Source of the DNA: Vespula vulgaris
Lineage: Eukaryota; Arthropoda; Insecta; Hymenoptera; Vespidae
Reading direction: 5' to 3'
Length of the DNA stretch: 64,000 nt
NCBI RefSeq assembly: GCF_905475345.1
Contig: NC_066607.1
Span: 620,001 to 684,000 of the forward strand
Translations under genes and position numbers: made by a program
Shown: piece after piece, positions 34,921 to 48,990 of the stretch
Layout of the letters: each line of letters starts with the position of its first letter
Position numbering within the stretch: position 1 is the first letter of the stretch
The notes under the pieces: generated by a model
Database searches by the model: none
What the model was told of the DNA's origin: nothing
The model's input: the letters and a program-made list of their open reading frames with translations, nothing else

Positions 34921-37880
34921 GATAAAGGACTAGATTAATGGAAATATTCCATAATAGACTAATATAGCTTCCGTCTATTATGTACATAATTTTATATAAT
35001 AATTTTAGTATGGAATATTTTAGTTATGTGAGAAACGTTAATTTCAGGTTTATGTTACATTATCATGATTATTGAATTAAATTAAATTATGTCATTATTA
35101 TAATTAAAAATAATACAATGTTTGAATTTAATGTTCCAAGTTGTTTGTCATAATATTTTCGTTATGTACTTATAAAATATTCATAGTATTTAATAAATAT
35201 TCATAATGCTCTTATAAATATTCCCAATATTTTATAATCTTCTGGGTCACGTGCATTCTCTCGTTAATAATAAGTAATAGAGATTTAATGAGACTGCAGA
35301 TCATATAATACATACATACATATATATGGTCACGTACTTATGTTTAAACGTTTTATGATTGGTTCTCTACTTGCGTTTGCTCTCGTACATGCGCATACCA
35401 GGCTGTTTTTATTAGGTGAGGGGATACGAGTGCGTAACGGTGTGTGTTTGTGTGTCTGTGTGTATACCTCCCTCTTTTGAAATAACAACTTCATGTATGG
35501 AAGATATTTCTTTCCTTGTTTTCCTCTCATCAAAATGTAACAGACTGGAAAACGGATTAACAGTATAATTTAATTATCGATGTATGTTGCCGTATCACTA
35601 TGTTAATCATTTAAATCTTCTACAGAATGATGGACAACGTCACTAATTTAGTTTCTTTATATGAATGCCTACATTTTTTCGATATAAACTAATCAGTTAC
35701 TATGAAATTACTATATATCTCCAATGGTCCAATTAATATTACGTATAACCGAACATAGCAACGATTTTATTATATTTCTAGTAACATAATATTTGGGATT
35801 ATATAATGTAAATAATGTTATTTCTCAAAAAAACGGACACGTAATGTAAATCTTACAGTATACTTTTCACGACATTAATCAATACTTCTGATAAGAGTAG
35901 AGATCATGTATATTTTTATCTACCTGTTGGTATTCAATCAACCGATCAACACCGCTAAAAGCAGTAGTTATAAATGATGTGGAAACATAGCTTCTCATGA
36001 AATAACCTTCCTTCTAAATACAATCCTTCAAGTTCTATTTTAACAGTAACGTCAATGTTGTCTTCTTGAAAAATAAGTAACTATAAATAAATCAATAAGA
36101 GTACAAATTCTCTCCTTGAAAAGAAAAATAAACAAAATTGAATTCTTACAAAGTGAAATGATCGAAAGTGTAAGGATATGGAGAATTATCGATAGGAAGA
36201 AACAAGAATATAAATAGGTATCGAAAGAAGAATAGAAAATAAGTATAAAAACAGTTTCGTTAGTATCCATCCCATATTATTGATAACGTTGTAATTAGAT
36301 TAAAGAAAACAATAATCTCAATATTTGAAACAATATATGAAGTCAATATATGAAAAGTGGAGTTAAGAGCGCACGCTCGGATTAATGTTAGGTACTATGA
36401 GAGGAGGTGCGACCAGGATGATAGGTAACGGAGAACTCATGATTTTATATTTTAGTTGATTTTATTCATTGAATGGGTATACATAATCGATATTAGCGAG
36501 TGTTGGACTAACTGTTCATTCTGATTTCATTCGCAATGACAAGTTATAAGAAGTTCCATGAAAGATACTATTATTGCCAAGAATAGTATATACTTGGTAA
36601 TATAAATCATGTTTGAATTTTTTTTGTGCCAATCTGTCAATTATCATGTAATATTATGGATTACTTTTGTTTTGTAGGGAGTTTCGTAAGTTGGAACTGG
36701 TTTTGTTAGTCCTTCGTAAATGCATTACACACATGAATATACTTTTCGTAATAGTTTCAAACGTTACATAGATTATAGATATATGTATAGATATACATAG
36801 ACACATACATTTATATATCATGAAGTCATAGATTATTACATTCACATTCCTATATATTTATATACGCATTCGGATACCTTCCATCTACCTGTATTTATCT
36901 GCGATTCCATAAACGTTGAAAACAAATTAAATTATTGATAAATCAATAACACATTTATTTTATTTTTGATTTTAGAGGAATTTTTTTAAATTTATTGGAA
37001 AAATGGAAATTAAAAAATAATTTAATATAAAAAGAAATAAAAAATAAAAATTGGAAAAAATTATTTTAGATTAACATTGAATCAAATTATTTTCAATACA
37101 AATTTGAGAAAGAATATTGGATTGTTTTTTTTCTAATTTTAGTTAAAAATTTTATTTTTTAATTTTAATTCTTTCTTGATTTTTTTCTTATTTTTTCATT
37201 TCAAATTTCCTCTTTGATTTTAATAATTACTTTTCAATATTAATTTCTTTGTCGATTTCAGTTTATTTTTTAATTTTCATTTTCACCCTTTGCATCTGGA
37301 TATCGCCTCAGGGAAATCGCCAAAAAAACAAAGATATCTCATTGATAAGGATAATAATGAAAAAGATAATGAAAAGGACCTTCTGTAAAATTTTTTCTCC
37401 GCTAAAAAATCATAAGGAATAAAGTTCTGATTTTTTGTAAAACAATGTGATCCTAAATGTCTAAAAATTCATATAAATCAAATAACATTCTAATACATTA
37501 GCGGGCATTAATATTTAAACACAGTAAGTTCGCTTAAGCGTTACAAAACAAGGATCGCGAGTTAAACGTAAAAAAGCTTTTTTTTTTTTTGAATTCTGAA
37601 GCGTTGAGATCATCTAATAATAATATAAAATAATCTTTGTTTGACGTCGTTTCTGTGTTTGTCTCCTTGGTCCTCCGACGGGAGACGTTGGAACGATCTC
37701 ACTACAGTTTAAAAAGAATAGAAAACACTACATTAACGTACATATATATAAGAAAAAATATTATATAGGTTTATCTATATTACATAAAATTGTCTACAGC
37801 ACGGTACATAAAGGTAAAAGTCTATGAAAGTAAATCCTACGATATTCAACGTTATAAAATTCGAATATGATTTATCTTAC

Positions 37881-38078
37881 CCAGAACACGAAGTGCAAAC
37901 TATCACCAGCGATTCTCAACATCGACTCCAGAATTACAGGCATTTTTTCGGTTACTTCCGTTTGGATGATGGTTCTTTTTTCCAGATCGTCGTTATTCTT
38001 TCGGAACTAATTAGCAGTGATCATTTTGCCGTCTTGATTTAGAATAAGCTTGTCAAACTCACGTAAAATAGCTTGTAA
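37881..38078 (-). pseudogene. Exon-like island B, unit 3
   Basis: Same exon as in units 1 and 2, with the donor context CTGG then GTAAGATAAATC. It shares base changes with units 2 and 5 rather than with unit 4. A TAG interrupts it in the middle (TTAGCAGTG region on the minus strand). Confidence 0.4.
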
Positions 38079-40599
38079 CTTCTTTTAAATCACTTAAATT
38101 ATTTTCCCACTATTTTTTTCACCATGACAATCATTTCTTCCGCGGAAATCCCATCACAAATTTATCAGTAGTTTTGAATCCATGCTAATGTTTCGGGGAA
38201 TTTTCTTTTTCTTTCATCTTTCCTTTCTGCTTTTGAATCCTTTTATCTTCTTGATTTCCAACATCGATCGTTTTCCATATCCATATCTGTATCCCTCCGA
38301 TCATTTTACTTTTTAGGAATCGAATGTTGTTCATCATTTTTTCCAGGATTATATTAGAGATATATATATATGTATATATATGTAAATATATAAGTGCATA
38401 TATAAATGTATTGGTATAGAAACGAAATTACATATATATGTAGATAGCGATATATACTTTAAAATAGTTGAATATATTTGCGTATATGAATATAACGCGT
38501 ACTCCGGCTGAAAAGATCAAGATAAATTACATTCACGTACCTATGTGGAAGAAAAATATATAACATTATCTCTAAGTTAATTTAAAAAAAATGTAATGAA
38601 CTTACGAAGGACCAGCAGATACACTTCCATCTTTCTTTATTGGTAGTTACACCTCACAGAATTTGCTCTAAAGAAAATAATTTGGCGTTTATATTGCATT
38701 ATGACTGGTAGATTGAAAAAAAAAAAGAAATAAAAAATGATTTATCTCACAGGAAAGAAATTATTACAAATTGTATAAATAATTTTCATAATTACGAATG
38801 AACAGATATCACTAGTGATCGTTCCTTTTCTGAAGTATTGGTAACTTACCGCGACAAGATCCCGATCCACAATGTCCATCATAATCAATTCTCGCGTACA
38901 GCTTTTACACTGATATCGACACGAGCGTGCGCTGTTTATGTTCTCCCACTATTTTTCGCATCTTAATGAATATACCAATCCCTGAAATTCTGCACAATAT
39001 TAACCAATATTTCTGGATCGATACTACCCCCACACGGGAAGTATTTTTTTTCCTTTTTTACATTTTAGAAATGGAATGTTCTTTATCCGTCTCTCAAGGA
39101 TGGGATACTTTTTTGTATTAACTTATTTATTATTTTATCTGTTTTTTTTATTTTTATGAAGAAAACGTGGACATTATGGAGAAAATCGAATAAAAAATAT
39201 TGTATTTAAAAGGAAAGTTTATTTAATGGAAACATTATTTTGACCAAATTTTAATTAACTAAAAATATAATAAAATAACTATTATATTCGGTTATACGTA
39301 ATAAGAAATAGACGATTAGAGAAATATAATATTTTCCTAGGAACTAATTAATTTAGATCACATAATACGAAAAATCAAATAATCAGATTTGTTATTGCAT
39401 CATTCTTTTAAGTTCTCGAATAAGGAAACTTTTTTTAAATTATTTTTAATTAAAATTTTCAGAAAAATGTAGGTGTTCACAAAAAGAAACTTCATAATAA
39501 ATCGGTGTCCTTGTCGAACGTTCTGTAAAAGAGAAACTTTATGAATAATAAAACGATGCTTCTAAATATATTATCGAATTGTTTGTTACAGGTTGATGAG
39601 AGAAAATAAAGCGATAAAATTCCTTTTATTCCTGTAGCGATTATTTCGCAAGAGGGATTTTACTTATACATACAAAAACACACGTCAGGATATTTAATTG
39701 GCACATATATATGGACACAAGTGTACACGCAGAATGAGAAAGAGAATAATGAATGGTTTATAAAGGATGATCCATAGAAAAGTATGTATTGCACGCATAT
39801 AGATTTAATCTGTATTAAAATTAATTAACGAATATTCCATTTAAATCCACGTTTCGTGTGAAAGACTGTCCTAGTTCCTTCGATAACTTCTCTGATTTTA
39901 ATCGGTTATATATTCTAGTTAAGGCTGCTCATCTTCGGATCCTTTGCAAGAGTTATACTACCTCTTATACCGTATAATACAAAATACTACAACTCAACCG
40001 TTCGAATATTCTTTCGAATAGACAGAGCCATATTAATCTCGTTGATCTGAAAATTCATTTTCTCTCTATTTGTATCTTTCTCGATACTTTCGCCCGTATA
40101 ATAAGAAAAAATTAATTTATCTAAAATAAAGTAATAAAGTAAATACGTCAAAATGAAAAAGATATTATTAAAAAAAAAAAGAAATATGATGTAGAATTTT
40201 CTCTGGATCCATATTCTTTACTACTGCGAAATAAAAAAGAAGAAATGTAACAGGAAAAGGAGATTATATTACGAGAAAAAGTTTTCAAATAATAAATTTT
40301 TCTAGTGAGCAATATGGAAAGTCGTTATTTACAATGAAATTTTTTGGAAAATTTTACGATGAGATTTTTAAATAAATTATAAAATACCTGATTTGTTGTA
40401 AAATTTATATTTAATAATATTTTTAAGTAGGATCGAAATGTTGCAAAGAAACATTAAATACTTCGTATATGTACAAACGTATTATTTCATAGTGATTAAT
40501 GTTAATAATTACAATAATAGTTATAATTGTAATTAATATTACTATAATTATTAATTGTAATAATGTAATTATATCATAAAAATTATATTTCTGTTAATC

Positions 40600-41720
40600 T
40601 TGGACCGATAAGGTAAATACGGCAGTATATCTTCGAAGGTTTAATTCTTATCGCAACTATTGTTTTGCAAATATATTATTATAGATATTCAGCATAGATG
40701 ATCGGCTGGAAAATTAGATGTCGATTGGGTTCGTGAAATGTTCAAGCCCTTTGATTTCAGTAATCTTCAGCAAGGTTAATATCGAGCGTTACTGTAGGGG
40801 AATAACACTACTACACTGCGTGCACTATTGTACGTAAGACGTAACGTGAGTAAAGTGATAATATTGGCCAAGAAGTTGCAGGATCGACGAACGGTTTTAA
40901 TATCACAGAAAACACAAAACGGAGGAAACAAAGACACGATTTCTTGCAAAGTGTCTCAATTATTTTTAATCATTACAATAGTAAAATTTTCAATATTTTA
41001 GTAAAAGGCAATTATTGAAAGACATGTAAATCTTAGACAGATGAGATTGATAAGACAGAATATCTCAATTGGTTTGATTCTCATCGAAACTTTTGTTTTG
41101 CCAATCAAACAGAATCGGCGGGAACAATAGAAGTCGAAGCGGTGCGTGAAATATTCAAACGCTTTGAATTCAGCTATGTAGAGAATTCAATTAGTAAAAT
41201 GTATCAATAATATTGGCGACGCTAAATCGAAAATATATAGGAGAATGATGGATTTCTTTCCGTACGCTCCTTCCGTTTTCATAAAAGAACTAGTTTTGAA
41301 TGTCAAAGGAAGCCATGTACAACGATTATCAAAATTGTTGAAAAGTTCTTTCAACGAAGCTTTTTACTACTACGTACTTGTTGATAATATTGGTATTAAA
41401 TATCGGCATTGGCCAAAATTTCGTTGCATGTACTGAGAATCAAGATCGAGCTCTCATCGATTAGTTGGAATGCGAGCCGCGCGAGGGGTGAATGGCTTGT
41501 AGCCAAGGACAACCCTCATTCCATGAAGCTACGATTGATGCTAAGGGTACTCTAAACAGGGGCAGTAAAAACGATTGGAGATAAATTTGGCCCATATTTG
41601 AAACTATAAACGTTTTCTCAAAACTTTGTTTTTGAAGTCGATGGATGCCATAGTTGGAAAATTGCTCGATGGATATTTGTAAAATTTACATAAAATTTTT
41701 TTATTTTGCATTATATCTGT
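40600..41720 (+). mobile_element. MULE-like fragment 3, partly doubled and internally deleted
   Basis: A first truncated start (to about 40760) is followed by about 270 bases and then the start again. There the frame is open: TEYLNWFDSHRNFCFANQTE, then VEAVREIFKRFEFSYVE. This matches the family's EYxxWxxxHxxxCSANxxGS and MEVDAVxxIFxRS blocks. After PYAPSVFI an internal deletion of roughly 450 bases joins to VKGSHVQRLSKLLK. Confidence 0.65.
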
Positions 41721-44278
41721 AGATAAAAGACTAGATTAATGGACGTATTCTATAATAGACTAATACAGCTTCCGTCTATTATGTAGATAATTTTATATAA
41801 TAATTTTAGTACGGAATATTTTAAAGTTATGTGAGAAACGTTAATTTCAGGTTTATGTTACATTATCATGATTATTGAATTAAATTAAATTATGTCATTA
41901 TTATAACATTATTCGTCATTATTATAATTAAAAATAAAGTAATGTTTGAATTTAATGTTCCAAGTTGTTTGTCATAATATTTTCGTTATGTACTTATAAA
42001 ATATTCATAGTATTTAATAAATATTCATAATGCTCTTATAAATATTCCCAATATTTAATAATTTTCTGGGTTGCGTGCATTCCCTTGTTAATAATAGCTA
42101 ATAGAAATTTAATGAGACTGCATATCATATAATGTATACATATATATATATCGTTACGTACTTATGTTTAAACGTTTTATGATTGGTTCATTACTTGCGT
42201 TTGGTCTCGTGCATGCGCATACCAGGCTGTTTTTATTAGGTGAGGGGATACGAGTGCGCGCGTACCCTTGTGTGTGTATGTGTCTATGTGTATAATCCCT
42301 CTTCAGAAGTACACAACTTCATGTATGGAAGGTATTTCTTTCCTTGTTTTCCTCTCATCAAACTGTAACAGACTGGAAATACGGTTATCAGTATAATTCA
42401 ATTATCAGTTTATGTAGCCGCATCACTGAGTTAATTACTTAAATCTTCTACAGAGTGATGGACAACGTCACTAATTTATTTTTTTTATATGAATGTCTAT
42501 ATTTGTTTGAAAATTTTGTTTAACAATTTTTGATAAAGTATTTATTTATTCAAAATCTTGAAAGCAAATGATTCCATAATTCTTATAGTTATCTAATATT
42601 TCATATTTTATAATTTAAACTAATTAGTTCCTGCGAAATTATTATATTTCTCCAAAGGTCCAATTTATATTACGTATAACCGAACATAGGAATGATTTTA
42701 TCATATTTCTAATAACATAATATTTAGGATTGTATAACGTGAATAATGTTATTTCTCAAAAAACGGACATATAATGGAAATCTTACAGTATACTTTTCCC
42801 GACATTAATTAATACTTCTGATAAAAGTGGAGATCATGTATATTTTTTTCTAGCTGTTCTATTTTAACGGTAACTTGAAGAATAAGTAACTATAAAAAAA
42901 TCAATAAGAGTACAAATTCTGTCCTTGAAAAAAAAAAAATAAACAAAATTGTATTCTTACCAAGTGAAATGATCGAAAGTATACGCATATGGAGAATGAT
43001 CGATAAGGAGGAACAAAAATATAAAAAGGTATGCAAAGAAGAAAGGAAAATAAGTATAAAAAAATTTCGTTATTAACGTTCCCAAATTATTGATAACATT
43101 GTAATTAGATTAAAGAAAACAATAATCTCAATATTTGAAACAATATATGAAGTCAATATATGAAAATTAGTAAGTGAAGTAAAGAGCGTATGCTCGGATT
43201 AATGTTAGGTACAATGAGAGGAGTTGCAACCAGGAAGATAGGTAATGTAGAACTCGTGATTTTATATTTTAAATTATTTTATTCATTGAGTGGGTATACA
43301 CAGTCCATATTTGCGAGTGTTGGACATACTATTCATTCTGATTTCATTCGCATTGACAAGTTATAAGAAGTTCCAAAAAAGGTACTACTATTGTCAAGAA
43401 TAGTATATACTTGGTAACATACATCATATTTGAATTTTTTTGTATCAGACTGTCAATGATCATGCAATATTATAAGTTATTGTTTGGTTTGTAGGGAGTC
43501 TCGTAAGATCGAACTATTTTCAGTAGTCCTTCCTAAGTTCATTACGTACATGAATATACTTTTCTGATTAGTTTCAAACATAGATTATATACATATGCAT
43601 AGATATACATAGACACATACATGTATATATCACTACGTACCCATATATAATTAGATTCACATACCTATATATTCATATACGCACTCCGATAACTTTCATC
43701 TACCCATATTTATCTATGAATCCATAAACGTACAAAAGAAATTAAATTATTGATAAATTAATAACACATCTATTTTCTTTTTGATTTTAAAGTTTTCTCT
43801 TTGATTTAAAAATTTTCTTGAATTTATTGTAAAAAAAAAATTAAAAAATAATTATTTTAAATTAACATTGAAAAAAAATTATTTTAGATTAAAATTTAAA
43901 AAAGGTCATTCTAATATTTTTTTTTTATTTTATTATAAATCTTATTTCCTTCTTGATCCTTTTTCATTGTTTCAAATCTAATTCTTTTTTTATTTTAACA
44001 ATTACTTTTTAATATTAATTCCCTTTCTGAATTCAGTTTATTTTTTCAATTTCATTTCAACTATTTTTGCTTCTGGATATCGCCTCAGAGAAATCGCCAA
44101 AAAAACTAAGATATCTCATTGATGAAGATAGTAATGAAAATGATAATGTAAAGGTACTACCTCAAAATTTGTCTTACTGTACAAAATCATAAGGAATAAA
44201 GTTCTGATTTTTTGTAAAACAATGTGATCCTAAATGTCTACAAATTCATATAAATCAAATAACGTTACAATATATTAG

Positions 44279-44545
44279 CGGGCTTTAAAGTTATGCGATA
44301 TCATATGGTATAGTATATACCATGTTCGAGTGACGAATTTCCTGCTAATTAACGGCAAAGACGGGGCAGAATACAAAGGATTAATACGGAAAAATATAAA
44401 ACTATCATTAATTCGCTGTTTATCATCCTTCTAGAGATAGAACGAAGAATTTGTATCATTTTACTTGGCCTATGATAAATTTATAATTATTATTTTTATA
44501 GTAATTTTTATAGTACTTTAAGTTTTAAAAGAAACTTTGAAACTT
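44279..44545 (+). pseudogene. Exon-like island, unit 4 (membrane-protein-like)
   Basis: Near-identical copy of the 29680-29945 island, with the same TAG (44432-44434). Confidence 0.42.
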
Positions 44546-45163
44546 ATTTTAAATTTTATTTTTGAAAGTTATTTTAATTTATTTTCTGCTAGATTTAAAT
44601 TCCGAACTGGCAGTCATGGTAATGTATAAAGACAACGAAACGAAACTTTTGGCTGATTTTGACAATTAACCGAATTTTCCTTTGTATTCCGACGAGCAAA
44701 TATCAAAACTCTCTCTTTCTATAGGTGAATATTTCAGAATTAATAATTTTGGAAACATTTGCATTTATATAAATGATATGCGGAATTGAATAAATTAATA
44801 TTTCAATACAGAAAGTTCGCTTAAGCGTTACAAAACATAAAATAGTTTTTCTTTAATTTTGAATTCTAAATCGTTGCCTTCAACTAATAATAACAGAAAC
44901 GAACCTTTCATTGACTTTGACTTGCCTCCGTTACCGGATCAGTTCTCCTTGGTCTCCCGACGGGCAGACGTCGAAGCACCCTCACTGCAGTTTAAAAAGA
45001 ATAGAAAACACTACATTAACGTACATATATATAAGAAAAAATATTATATAAGTTTACCTATATTATATAAAATTGTCTACAGCATGATACATAAAGGTAA
45101 AAGTCTATAAAAGTAAATCCTACGATATTCAACGTTATAAAATTCAAATATGATTTATCTTAC

Positions 45164-45361
45164 CCAGAACACGAAGTGCAACATAACACCAGCGATTCTC
45201 AACATCGATTCCAGAATTGTAGGCATTTTTCCGATTACTTCCGTTTGGATGATTGTTCTATTTCCCAGAATGTCGTTATTCTTTTGGAACTAATTAGCGG
45301 TGCTCATGTTGGCGTCTTGATTTAGAATAAGCTTGTCAATCTCTCGTCAAATAGCTTGTAT
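45164..45361 (-). pseudogene. Exon-like island B, unit 4
   Basis: Same exon with its own differences (for example AGAATTGTAGGCATTTTTCC where units 2, 3 and 5 have ACAGG). A stop interrupts it in the same region as in units 2 and 3. Confidence 0.4.
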
Positions 45362-47879
45362 CTTCTTTTAAATCACTTAAATTATTCTCCCACTATTTTC
45401 CTCACCATGACAAGCATTTCTTCCGCGGTAATCCAATCATAAATTTATCAATAGTTTTGAATCCATTCTAAAGTTTCGGGGAATTTTTTTTTTCTTTCAT
45501 CTTTCTTTTCTGCTTTTGAATCCTTTTTATATTTTTTGATTTCCAATATCGATCATTCTCCATATCCATATGTGTATCCTTTCGATCATTTTACTATTTA
45601 GGTATCGAATTTTGTTCATCTTTTTTTACAGGATTATATTAGATACATATACGTAGATCTTAGATATTTTAGCGCGTATACAAATGTATTGGTAGATAAA
45701 CATAATGATATATAAGAACGTAGCAATATATACTTATAAGTGTGTGTGTATAGCTACACATATGAATATATGTTTCGTGCTCCGGCTGAAAAGAGTAAGA
45801 AAAATTACTTTCACGTACCTATGTGGAAGAAAAAATATATAAGATTATATCTAAGCAAATTTAAACGAAATTTAATGAACTTACGGAAAGCTAGCAGAAA
45901 TACTTCCATCTTCTTCTATTGATAATTACACCTTACAGAACTTGCTCTAAAGAAAACAGTTTGGCGTTAATATTGCATTACGTTTGATGGATTGAAACAA
46001 GAAGAATTCAAATATGACTTTTCTCACCGGATGGATATTGTTTGAACGATTGTATAAATGATTTCCATAGTTGCGACTGGTTATATATCACCCTTGACCG
46101 TTTCTCTTCCGAAATTTTGGTAACTTGCCTCGACAAGGTCCCGATTCGGAATGTCCAGCTTAATCAATTCTGGCGGACGGCTTTTACAGTGATATTCATA
46201 TGAGCGTGCGCTGTTTATGTTCTCCCACTATTTTTCGCATCTTAATGAATACACCAATCCCGGAAATTCTGTTAAAATTACTTATAATTCTGGATCAATA
46301 CTATCCCTACACGGGAAATATTTTTTTTCTTTTTTACATTTTACGAATAGAATGTTGTTTATCCGTTTCTCCAGGATGGGATTCTTTTTTGTATTTATTT
46401 ATTTATTTATTATTTATTTTTTATTTTTATGAAGAAAACGTGGACATTTTGTAGAAAATCGAATAAAAAATATTGTATTTAGAAGAAAAGTTTATTTCAT
46501 GGAAAAGCTATCTTTTACACTATTTATAACTTATGGTTTTAGCGATATCTAACCGTTGATCATATAATATACTATGAGATACTATGATATTAGAGAAAAG
46601 TGTAATACATCTCTAATATCCAAAAATAATAATTTGAAATAAATGTTGGAGATAGTATACTATATTCGGTTATGCGTAGTAAAAAATATACGATTAGAGA
46701 AATATAGTATTTTCTTAGGAATTAATTAGTTTAGATCACACAATTCAAAATATCAGATAATCAGATTTGTTATTGCATTATTCTTTTAACTTCTGGAATA
46801 AGTGAATTTCTGGTAACATATTTTTAATTAAAATTTTCAGAAAAATGTAGACGTTTACATAAAGAAACTTCATAAAAAATCAGTGACGTCGTGAAACGTT
46901 CTGCAAAAGACAATCTTAGAGAATAATAAAACGATGCTTCTAAATGTATTATCGCATTGTTTATTACAGCTTGATGAGAGGAAATAAAGCGGTAAAATAC
47001 CTTTAATTCCTGACGTGATTATTTCGCAAGAGGGATTTTACTTTTACATACAAAAACACACGCGCGAGAATTTCATTGGCTCATATATATACGCACAAGT
47101 GTACACGCAGAGCAAGAAAGAGAATAAGAAAGGATTATAAAGGATGATCCATAGAAACGTACGTAAAACACGTATGTAGATTTATTCTGTATTAAAATTA
47201 TTTAACGAAAATACCAAAGATCTACGTTTCGTGTAGATGCCCGTTTTAGTCCCTTTGATGACTACTCTGATTTCAATCGATTATATCCTCTAGCTAAAGC
47301 TGCTCATGTCCGAATCCTTTGTTAGATTATCCTCCTCACTGTACCGATCGAATATTCCTTCCAATAGACAGAGCCATATTAATTTCGTTGATCTAAAAAT
47401 TCATTTTCTCTCAATCTGTATCTTTCTCGTCTCTCTTGACCGTGTAATAAGAAAATAGTGATTCAAAGTGAGTCAAAGTGAAAAAGATATTATTATAAAA
47501 AAGAAGGAAAATGATGTAGAATTTTTTCTTGATCCATATTTTTTACTACTGCGTAATGAAAAGAAGAAATGTAACCGGAAAAGGAGATAATATTACGAGA
47601 ATAAGTTTTCAAGTAATAAATTTTGCTATTGAGCAATATGGAAGTAGATATTTACGGTCAAATTTTTTGGCAAATTTGTAATTAATTTATGAATTAACTT
47701 CTTTGTTGTAAAATTTATATTTAATATTATTTTTAAGTAGGACCGAAACGTTGCAAAGAAACATTAAATACTTCGTATATGTACAAACGTATTATTTCAT
47801 AGTGATTAATGTTAATAATTACAATAATAGTTATAATTGTAATTAATATTACTATAATTATTAATTGTAATGATGTAAT

Positions 47880-48990
47880 TATATCATAATAATTACAGTT
47901 CTGCTAACCTTGTACCGATAAGGTAGATACGACAGTATATCTTCGAAGGTTTAATTCTTATCGCAACTATTGTTTTGTAAATATATTATTATATTTATTC
48001 GGCATAGATGATCGGGTGGAAAATTAGATGTCGATTGGGTTCGTGAAATGTTCAAGCCCTTTGATTTCCGGAATCTTCAGCAACGTTAATATCGAGCGTT
48101 AGTGTAGAGAAGTAACTGTACGCAAGACATAACATAAGTAAAGTGGTAATAATGGCCAAGAAGTTGCAGGATCTACGAAAAGGTTTATTATCACAGAAAA
48201 CACAAAACGGAGGAAACAAAGACTCGATTTCTTGCAAAGTGTCTCAATTATTTTTAATCATTACAATAGTAAAATTTTCAATATTTTAGTAAAAGGCAAT
48301 TATTGAAAGACATGTAAATCTTAGACAGATGAGATTGATAAGACAGAATATCTCAATTTGTTTGATTCTCATCGAAATTTGTTTTGCCAATCAAACAGGA
48401 TCGGCGGGAAAAATAGAAGTCGACGCGTTGCGTGAAATATTCAAACGCTTTGAATTCAGCTATGTAGAGAATTCAATTAGTAAAATGTATCAATTATATT
48501 GGCGACGATAAATCAAAATATATAGGAGTATGATGGGTTTCTTTTCGTACGCTCCTTCCGTTTTCATAAAAAGAACTAGTATCGAATGTCAAAGAAAGCC
48601 ATGTACAACGATTATCAAAATTCTTGAAAAGTTCTTTCAACGAAGCTTTTTACTACTACGTACTTGTTGATAATATTGGTATTAAATATCGGCATTGGCC
48701 AAAATTTCGTTGCATGTACTGAGCATCAGGATCGAGCTTTCATCGATTAGTTGGAATCCGAGCCGCGCGGAGGGTGAATGGCTTGTAGCCATGGACAACC
48801 CCCATTCCATGAAGCTACGATTGATGCTAAGAGTACTCTAAACAGGCCCTGTAAAAACGATTGGAGATAAGTTTGGCACATATTTGAAACTATAAACGTT
48901 TTCTCAAAACATTGTTTTTAAAGTCGATGGATGTCATATTTAGAAAATTGTTCGATGGATATTTATAAAATTTACATAAAATTTTTTTAT
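47880..48990 (+). mobile_element. MULE-like fragment 4
   Basis: Organised like fragment 3: truncated start, spacer, second start with GSAGKIEVDALREIFKRFEF and SYVENSISKMYQLYWRR, and the same internal deletion near 48575. The shared deletion shows fragments 3 and 4 were copied together with their units. Confidence 0.65.

Larger units (their letters stand above)
33171..40490. repeat. Array unit 3
   Basis: Two MULE-like fragments head it. The 36380-36650 stretch is nearly identical to 28580-28900 of unit 2, and 39282-39538 appears identical to 32011-32267 of unit 2. The plus-strand LCDIIWY island is missing: the sequence jumps at about 37505 from the TTAGCGGGC landmark to the ATTTAAACACAGTAAGTTCG landmark. 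Exon-like island B is at 37881-38078. Confidence 0.75.
40491..47790. repeat. Array unit 4
   Basis: Starts with an AT-rich, partly self-complementary block (40491-40580, ATTACAATAATAGTTATAAT type) that also opens units 5 and 6 and recurs at 63620-63700. The right half (about 44990-47200) is nearly identical to 52430-54640 of unit 5, and the centre to unit 2. So the unit is a mosaic. Confidence 0.75.

Noticed and set aside
40491..40580. AT-rich self-complementary block considered as an origin or structured RNA
   Set aside because: Complementarity is partial and expected of such AT-rich sequence; recorded only as a unit landmark.
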